This document shows positions 59,885 to 64,000 of a DNA stretch of 64,000 nt, piece by piece. A model generated the notes under the pieces. That model ran no database searches. It was not told the DNA's origin and worked only from the letters and a program-made list of their open reading frames with translations. Both the position numbers and the translations under genes were made by a program. The number at the start of each line of letters is the position of its first letter. Position 1 is the stretch's first letter. The DNA is from CALCKU01 sp964534845 (lineage in GTDB: Bacteria; Pseudomonadota; Alphaproteobacteria; Caulobacterales; Maricaulaceae), in NCBI GenBank assembly GCA_964534845.1, contig CAZHPV010000007.1:1-64000 (forward strand), written 5' to 3'.

Positions 59885-61852
59885 TTAAATCAAAAACATT
59901 ATGGCGCGCTCGTCAGCTCGCTCCGTTAACGCCTTACGCAGGGTAGCGGTTAGGTCTTGGGTAAAACGCGTGGCGGCGGCATCAGACCACGCGCCCTCCA
60001 CTTCAGAAATCAGGTCTGGCCGCTGTTTTTCTAAGGCTTTGCGAATACGGCCATCCGTCATAAGCTGACGCGCTATAACCGGAATATTGGCGGACTTGAA
60101 CTGACCTTCAAGCTTTTTCTTACCAAAGATAAACCCGCCGCCCGCTAAGGCCCCGCCAATAATCAAGCCTAGCGGATTAAGAAATAAAGGCGCAAACAGA
60201 TTGGCCTTAGCCAGCAACGCAGCCAGAATAACCGCCGTTATGGTTGTCCCCATAAAGGCCGTATCGCTTTCCAGACTCGCCACTTGCGGTGCAGCTATGG
60301 AGAGCCCGTCAAGATGCTGGCTGACATGCTGGCTATCATCAAGGGACAAAACCATAGCCGGCAGGCCGTGGTCTCGACAAAGCGGGTCAGTTTCGACCTC
60401 GATATTGCGTTGAAGCTCGGCAAACCAAGCCTCGATGATAGGCCGCAAATACTCACCAGCTTGCGGGCTTGCGAGCCATTCAGAGACGCGTTTATCTAAT
60501 AGACCTTCAATATCCTCAAAAGTTTTCAGCGCCCCCGATCGCCATTCCCGAAAAACAGGCAAGATGCAATTTTCGTTTAACCCGTCAACTAAAACGGGCG
60601 CTAATTTATCTCCGAGTTTCCGGCTGGCCTGATTTGCTTTACTATAAATTTTACCTGTCTCGGAAAGACTTTCAGCCACAGCCGCCTTGAAAGCGGCATG
60701 GAGAGTTTCAAAACGACCCAACCACGCAAGACCGCGCGCGATTGCAAATTCCGGTTCAGCCCCCTGGACAATCTTGGCCTTGGCAAAAACCGATTTACAG
60801 GCGGGCAAAACCAAAGGTAGGCGCGACGCCCCGCCCGTGAGTAAAACTGTCCGGGGTTTGCGCCCACCTAAACTCTCTATCGTCTCAGACAATGCAAAAT
60901 TAAACGCTTGCGGCCATGTATACCCGTTCAAAGCCTCAAGCGGTGTATCCAATATGCTATCGGCATCCGCTTTATCTATGCGGATTTCAAATAACACACC
61001 ACCTGCTATTGGTAAGCGCTTGATTATCTCGACTGGCGTCTCTGTCCCGTTGAAATATTGTTCTTTGGCCTGACGACACCAATATTCCATTATCGCTTGA
61101 TAATGGGGATATTTGGCGATGAGTTTTTCGATCTGTTTGCGTTTGGACTGACGCACCAAATTCAGTTTATAGATCTCATGATCGAGCAAACCCGAGCCTA
61201 GAAAATTATGGCCAACATCTTCGGCTTCGAGATCATGACAATAGGTAAAATCCGTTGTGCTCGACCCTATATCAATAATCAGAACGGTTTTTTTGGCCGC
61301 ATCCAAACTGAGATAACCCTGCTCCAGCGCCGTCATTAAAGCTGCCCGGCTTTCAGGCACGACACGGACGGATTTCATACCCGTATCCAGAAATAATTGG
61401 CTATAGGCCTGCCGGATTTCCATATCCCATCCCGAAGGACACCCGATTATGAAATGACTTGTTTTTAGGCCCTTTACTTTTTTCTCGCGCTCAAGTGACT
61501 CAATCAAATGGCGGGTAAAGAGGCGCGTAGGCTCGGCAATATCATCTTTGGCCAAATCACGACTTTTAAACTTCACCCATATGTCCGGCGAAGGCCCACG
61601 CCGCCGTTTGGTATAGCTGGTCATATTTACAGCTTCAGCGCCAATTTTTATACCCTCAGGCGTTCGGGCAATAGCGGTCACGAAACTGCGTTCTCCTTGA
61701 TATTCAAGAATTTCAGGCTCCCTTATGGTCGCCCCGTAAGCCCGCGCTAAAGCCGTCTCACCGTGTCCAAGGTCAAAGCCGATAAACTCGTGATCGACTC
61801 CATTTTTTTTCTCTGGTGTTTTTTTTGGGACTTTTTTCTGACCTTGGCTCAT
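59885..61852 (-). CDS. Membrane-anchored Hsp70-like (actin-fold) ATPase
   Basis: A 655-residue protein with a lysine-rich N-terminus and an actin/Hsp70 ATPase: phosphate-1 FDLGHGET (26-33), phosphate-2 IDIGSSTTDFTYCHDLEAED and adenosine motif VLLTGGASRLPLVLPACKSVF. The C-terminal third is not an Hsp70 substrate domain. It has a hydrophobic glycine-rich hairpin (TAVILAALLAKANLFAPLFL, GLIIGGALAGGGFIFG) and a helical tail (about 585-655) like the membrane paddle of dynamin-type proteins. It appears membrane-associated and cytoplasmic. The ATG at 61852 overlaps the stop of the GrpE-like gene (ATGA), so they are translated as a pair. Function unknown. Confidence 0.8.
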   Translation of the reverse strand: MSQGQKKVPKKTPEKKNGVDHEFIGFDLGHGETALARAYGATIREPEILEYQGERSFVTAIARTPEGIKIGAEAVNMTSYTKRRRGPSPDIWVKFKSRDLAKDDIAEPTRLFTRHLIESLEREKKVKGLKTSHFIIGCPSGWDMEIRQAYSQLFLDTGMKSVRVVPESRAALMTALEQGYLSLDAAKKTVLIIDIGSSTTDFTYCHDLEAEDVGHNFLGSGLLDHEIYKLNLVRQSKRKQIEKLIAKYPHYQAIMEYWCRQAKEQYFNGTETPVEIIKRLPIAGGVLFEIRIDKADADSILDTPLEALNGYTWPQAFNFALSETIESLGGRKPRTVLLTGGASRLPLVLPACKSVFAKAKIVQGAEPEFAIARGLAWLGRFETLHAAFKAAVAESLSETGKIYSKANQASRKLGDKLAPVLVDGLNENCILPVFREWRSGALKTFEDIEGLLDKRVSEWLASPQAGEYLRPIIEAWFAELQRNIEVETDPLCRDHGLPAMVLSLDDSQHVSQHLDGLSIAAPQVASLESDTAFMGTTITAVILAALLAKANLFAPLFLNPLGLIIGGALAGGGFIFGKKKLEGQFKSANIPVIARQLMTDGRIRKALEKQRPDLISEVEGAWSDAAATRFTQDLTATLRKALTERADERAIMFLI

Positions 61853-62862
61853 AGATCGCCCTGCCACACCGTGCCTTTACGCAATAGCCTATCACCCGAT
61901 TTAAGCGCTGGAGCCACTTCCTGTGTGCCTTTAATGCCCATGGCCGGCATGACATCGAACATATGCCGGGTTTTTTTCGAATAAGAGACAATCTCGACGC
62001 CTTCGCCGAGTAACACGCTTGAAAGCTCCTGATCTATCAGTTTTAACGCATAGTCCCCGTCGCTCGCCCCGCGCGCTTCGAGGAGATTTTGCACAAGGCC
62101 CATAAGCCGCCTATCCTCTCGCCAATGGGCAACGTCACCCGGCTCCGTAAGGCGCAATAAGATATGATCTGCGGTTTTTAACGCATCACTTAAACTATTG
62201 ATAAATCCTAATGTATCCGTTTTAACCTGCGCGCTTGCCTGAATATGACGCCCCGTTGCGTCTTCAAGGCGCGGCGCAGATTTAAAAAAAGGCAAGCGTG
62301 TAAATGCCAGCTTGCTAAAAAGGTGCCCCCAATCCTTAGGATCAAAAAATCTCAAACCAGCCAGAACCGCTGCGCATATGACAACCAAGCCCGAAGTTTG
62401 CGCAACGCCAATAAGGGCAAAAACACCCGCCGTCCCGTAAAAAAGCCCGCGCCCTGCCCATTTGCGCATTTGCGGCGGGGCAACCTCTTCCCAGCTCACT
62501 TGTGCATCTGTACCGTGATCTAAAACGCCCGCGCCGGCCTTGACCATCTCAATCAACCATAATCCGGCTTTCTGCACATTGGGGTCATCGGTCTGGGCTT
62601 GAAAGGCAGCACCTGCGCGGTCCAAGGCCCGACGGGTCTGGGTGACAATCTGCGCCGTTGTTTGGCTATCACTTAACTCTTGTTGCAAGGCCTGACGAGA
62701 CGGCTCGAAAGCCCGCGCTAATGACGGCACTTGCGCGGGAAGATTAGAGGATGTCTTAGCCGGGAGATTATCTCGCATAGGGATTATGTTGGAGCTCGGT
62801 TCGTAAGAGTCAAGGTTGAAACTCTGTTGAGCTTTAAATCCCCATTTACCATTCAGACGCAT
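61849..62862 (-). CDS. Membrane protein with a C-terminal GrpE-like head
   Basis: A 337-residue protein of no recognised full-length family. A polar, helical N-terminus (1-130) leads to two hydrophobic segments (about 137-155 and 157-173: LFYGTAGVFALIGVAQ and LVVICAAVLAGLRFF), a helical region (about 200-280) and a C-terminal block (about 283-337): GEGVEIVSYSKKTRHMFDVM, GTQEVAPALKSGDRLLRKGT. That block resembles the beta-head of GrpE, the nucleotide-exchange factor for Hsp70. It overlaps the Hsp70-like gene by four bases, which fits an exchange factor for that ATPase. An ATG at 62778 is an alternative start. Confidence 0.62.
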   Translation of the reverse strand: MRLNGKWGFKAQQSFNLDSYEPSSNIIPMRDNLPAKTSSNLPAQVPSLARAFEPSRQALQQELSDSQTTAQIVTQTRRALDRAGAAFQAQTDDPNVQKAGLWLIEMVKAGAGVLDHGTDAQVSWEEVAPPQMRKWAGRGLFYGTAGVFALIGVAQTSGLVVICAAVLAGLRFFDPKDWGHLFSKLAFTRLPFFKSAPRLEDATGRHIQASAQVKTDTLGFINSLSDALKTADHILLRLTEPGDVAHWREDRRLMGLVQNLLEARGASDGDYALKLIDQELSSVLLGEGVEIVSYSKKTRHMFDVMPAMGIKGTQEVAPALKSGDRLLRKGTVWQGDL

Positions 62863-62931
62863 TCAGCTTCAAAAAGGACGTCCTCTATGCTATCTCCGTA
62901 AAATCGGGCACCTCCCACCATACCCCGAATC

Positions 62932-62970
62932 GTGTAATTTGCCTTGGATTAACTCTTAGGCAAATTACAC
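62932..62970. repeat. Strong 13-pair hairpin between two minus-strand genes
   Basis: GTGTAATTTGCCT (62932-62944) and AGGCAAATTACAC (62958-62970) are perfect inverted arms around a 13-base loop. The hairpin begins two bases past the stop of the gene at 62973 and precedes the GrpE-like gene. No T-run follows on the minus strand, so it may be a rho-dependent or 3'-end-protecting structure rather than a simple intrinsic terminator. Confidence 0.7.
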
Positions 62971-62972
62971 TT

Positions 62973-63338
62973 TCATTTCTTACAGATCGGGTCTTTCCCC
63001 ATGAGTTCACGCTTTATCCGCGCTAATGTAAAACCAATATTATAGCCCTTTAGAGACCGTGGTAAGTGCGCGAGCTGTTCAGCATAGGCGGCTTCAAAAC
63101 GGCGCTTCAAGTCAAAATGCAATGATCGTATCATCAGAATATGCCCGCTTCTGACCAAAATGAAATAAATCGCAAAAAAGGCGGTGATAAGCGCGCCCTG
63201 ATCGAGGACACGTTCGGACACGACACTCAGACGCAAAAACAGGAGCGCGCCAATAAGGCATATCAGGCTAGGATAAATACAGCGCCTTACCCAAGCGCGA
63301 AGAGATAAGTAATCTATTTCCAAGACGTCGAAAGTCAT
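62973..63338 (-). CDS. Hypothetical two-segment membrane protein
   Basis: No family is recognised. The 121 residues contain two membrane helices (CIYPSLICLIGALLFLRLSV and ALITAFFAIYFILVRSGHIL) followed by a basic C-terminal half (FDLKRRFEAAYAEQLAHLPRSLKG). It is transcribed ahead of the Hsp70-like/GrpE-like pair on the same strand, separated by a strong hairpin and about 110 bases. Whether it belongs to that system is unknown. Confidence 0.55.
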   Translation of the reverse strand: MTFDVLEIDYLSLRAWVRRCIYPSLICLIGALLFLRLSVVSERVLDQGALITAFFAIYFILVRSGHILMIRSLHFDLKRRFEAAYAEQLAHLPRSLKGYNIGFTLARIKRELMGKDPICKK

Positions 63339-63438
63339 AAGGCTATATAGCTCTTAATCTGGATTGCTGCGATGCGACCAAGCCACACACCACCCTGCAT
63401 TCAGCTCTTACCTATTCGTTCAACGTTCCAGCCTAACG

Positions 63439-64000
63439 CTAAGCTGCGGGGATATCCGTGATCAAGATATGGCGAGGGTGGTCTGAAAAACGCTCAAGCC
63501 ACGCAGAAATCGCCGGGTATTTTGATAAATCAAACCCGCCTTCATCTGCGACATGGCTATAGGCATACAGTGAAATATCAGCCAAGGTCGGGCCTGCGCC
63601 TACAAACCAATTATGTGTTGAGAGATGCGCTTCCATTATATCCAACACGGCGTAACCCTTTGTCATCAGCGCAGGTAACTCTCCGCTGCGGGTGTCCATG
63701 AAATAATGCCGGATAAAACGTGCCACGGCGATATTAGGTTCATGCTTATATTGCTCGAAAAACATCCACTGCAAACATTTAGCCTGATCAAAGGCACTAA
63801 CGGGCCAGTAAGGCGTGCCTTCTGCGAGAAAATATAAAATGGCATTGCTCTCGGCTATGCGGCGTCCGTCATCAAGCTCAAGCAGAGGGATTTGCCCGAC
63901 AGGATTTTTGGATTTGTAATCCGCCGACTGCGTATCGCCTTTAATAATATCCAGATTGATCCAATCATAACCAATATCCAGATAAGAGAGCAATAAACGC
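63439..64000 (-). CDS. Glutathione S-transferase family protein, 5' end beyond the window
   Basis: The visible 187 residues match a GST from the middle of the N-terminal thioredoxin fold (RLLLSYLDIGYDWINLDI) through NPVGQIPLLELDDG, ESNAILYFLAE and the C-terminal helical domain (FEQYKHEPNIAVARFIRHYF, ADISLYAYSHVADEGGFDL). The frame stays open to the window edge, so the start, including the catalytic N-terminal residues, is missing. It probably conjugates or reduces substrates with glutathione. The window also encodes a gamma-glutamyltransferase that could recycle glutathione, but a link is not shown. Confidence 0.85.
   Translation of the reverse strand, partial: RLLLSYLDIGYDWINLDIIKGDTQSADYKSKNPVGQIPLLELDDGRRIAESNAILYFLAEGTPYWPVSAFDQAKCLQWMFFEQYKHEPNIAVARFIRHYFMDTRSGELPALMTKGYAVLDIMEAHLSTHNWFVGAGPTLADISLYAYSHVADEGGFDLSKYPAISAWLERFSDHPRHILITDIPAA

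Noticed and set aside
1..64000. tRNA or rRNA genes, CRISPR array, insertion sequence or prophage
   Set aside because: No cloverleaf with a GTTCRA-type T-loop, rRNA-like stretch, regularly spaced repeats with spacers, transposase or phage gene was seen.

Overview
The window looks like chromosomal DNA of a low-GC (roughly 45-50% by eye) marine, probably stalked or dimorphic alphaproteobacterium of the Caulobacterales/Hyphomonadaceae type. The evidence is a GapR (DUF2312) gene, a SciP (DUF1153) gene behind a perfect CtrA box (TTAA-N7-TTAA), a DUF4167 protein, an alphaproteobacterial LexA box (GAAC-N7-GAAC) and alphaproteobacterial-type housekeeping genes. It is gene-dense, with short intergenic gaps and many ATGA/TAATG overlaps. 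I see no rRNA or tRNA gene, CRISPR array, transposase or prophage.

Layout. 0.5-9.9 kb: metallo-beta-lactamase-fold hydrolase, pdxH, a solo J-domain peptide, the LPS-export operon rnd-lptC-lptA-lptB (lptC carries a second LptA-like domain), ada, a GNAT enzyme, gapR and an M19 dipeptidase. 9.9-18.4 kb: a giant YdbH/AsmA-like protein, an M23 endopeptidase, a Lys/Ala-rich membrane protein, DUF4167, an alpha/beta hydrolase and prmC. 18.5-25.3 kb: glycosyltransferase, infC (apparently starting at AUU), rpmI, rplT (L20 fused to a helix-hairpin-helix tail), pheS and pheT. 25.3-33.1 kb: rimM, an HSL-type esterase, aroC, an ArsR-alkB pair with a palindromic operator, a LysE exporter, ppa and rmuC. 33.1-38 kb: recR, ggt, ybaB and dnaX. 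38-43.3 kb: a fatty-acid-hydroxylase-type desaturase, small envelope proteins, glutamate dehydrogenase, ihfA and a dienelactone hydrolase.

43.4-46.5 kb is the most accessory-looking block. Each gene or gene pair (GNAT; membrane protein; Y-family polymerase plus zinc-ribbon protein) has a copy of the same short palindromic repeat on its 3' side, and the polymerase pair sits behind a LexA-controlled promoter. 46.5-53 kb: thiolase, dodecin, mnmA, sciP, phoD and a second membrane desaturase. 53.1-58.8 kb is an envelope-polysaccharide precursor cluster: ugd, a gamma-glutamylcyclotransferase-like gene, glmS, galU and an AGE-family epimerase. 59-64 kb holds a charged secreted protein, a two-gene unit of a membrane-anchored Hsp70-like ATPase with a membrane protein ending in a GrpE-like head, and a truncated glutathione S-transferase.

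The strongest candidates for something undescribed are the membrane Hsp70/GrpE-like pair, the repeat-bounded SOS polymerase block, the L20-HhH fusion, the LptC-LptA double-domain protein and the ArsR-alkB switch. All functional calls come from reading motifs by eye; no database search was run.
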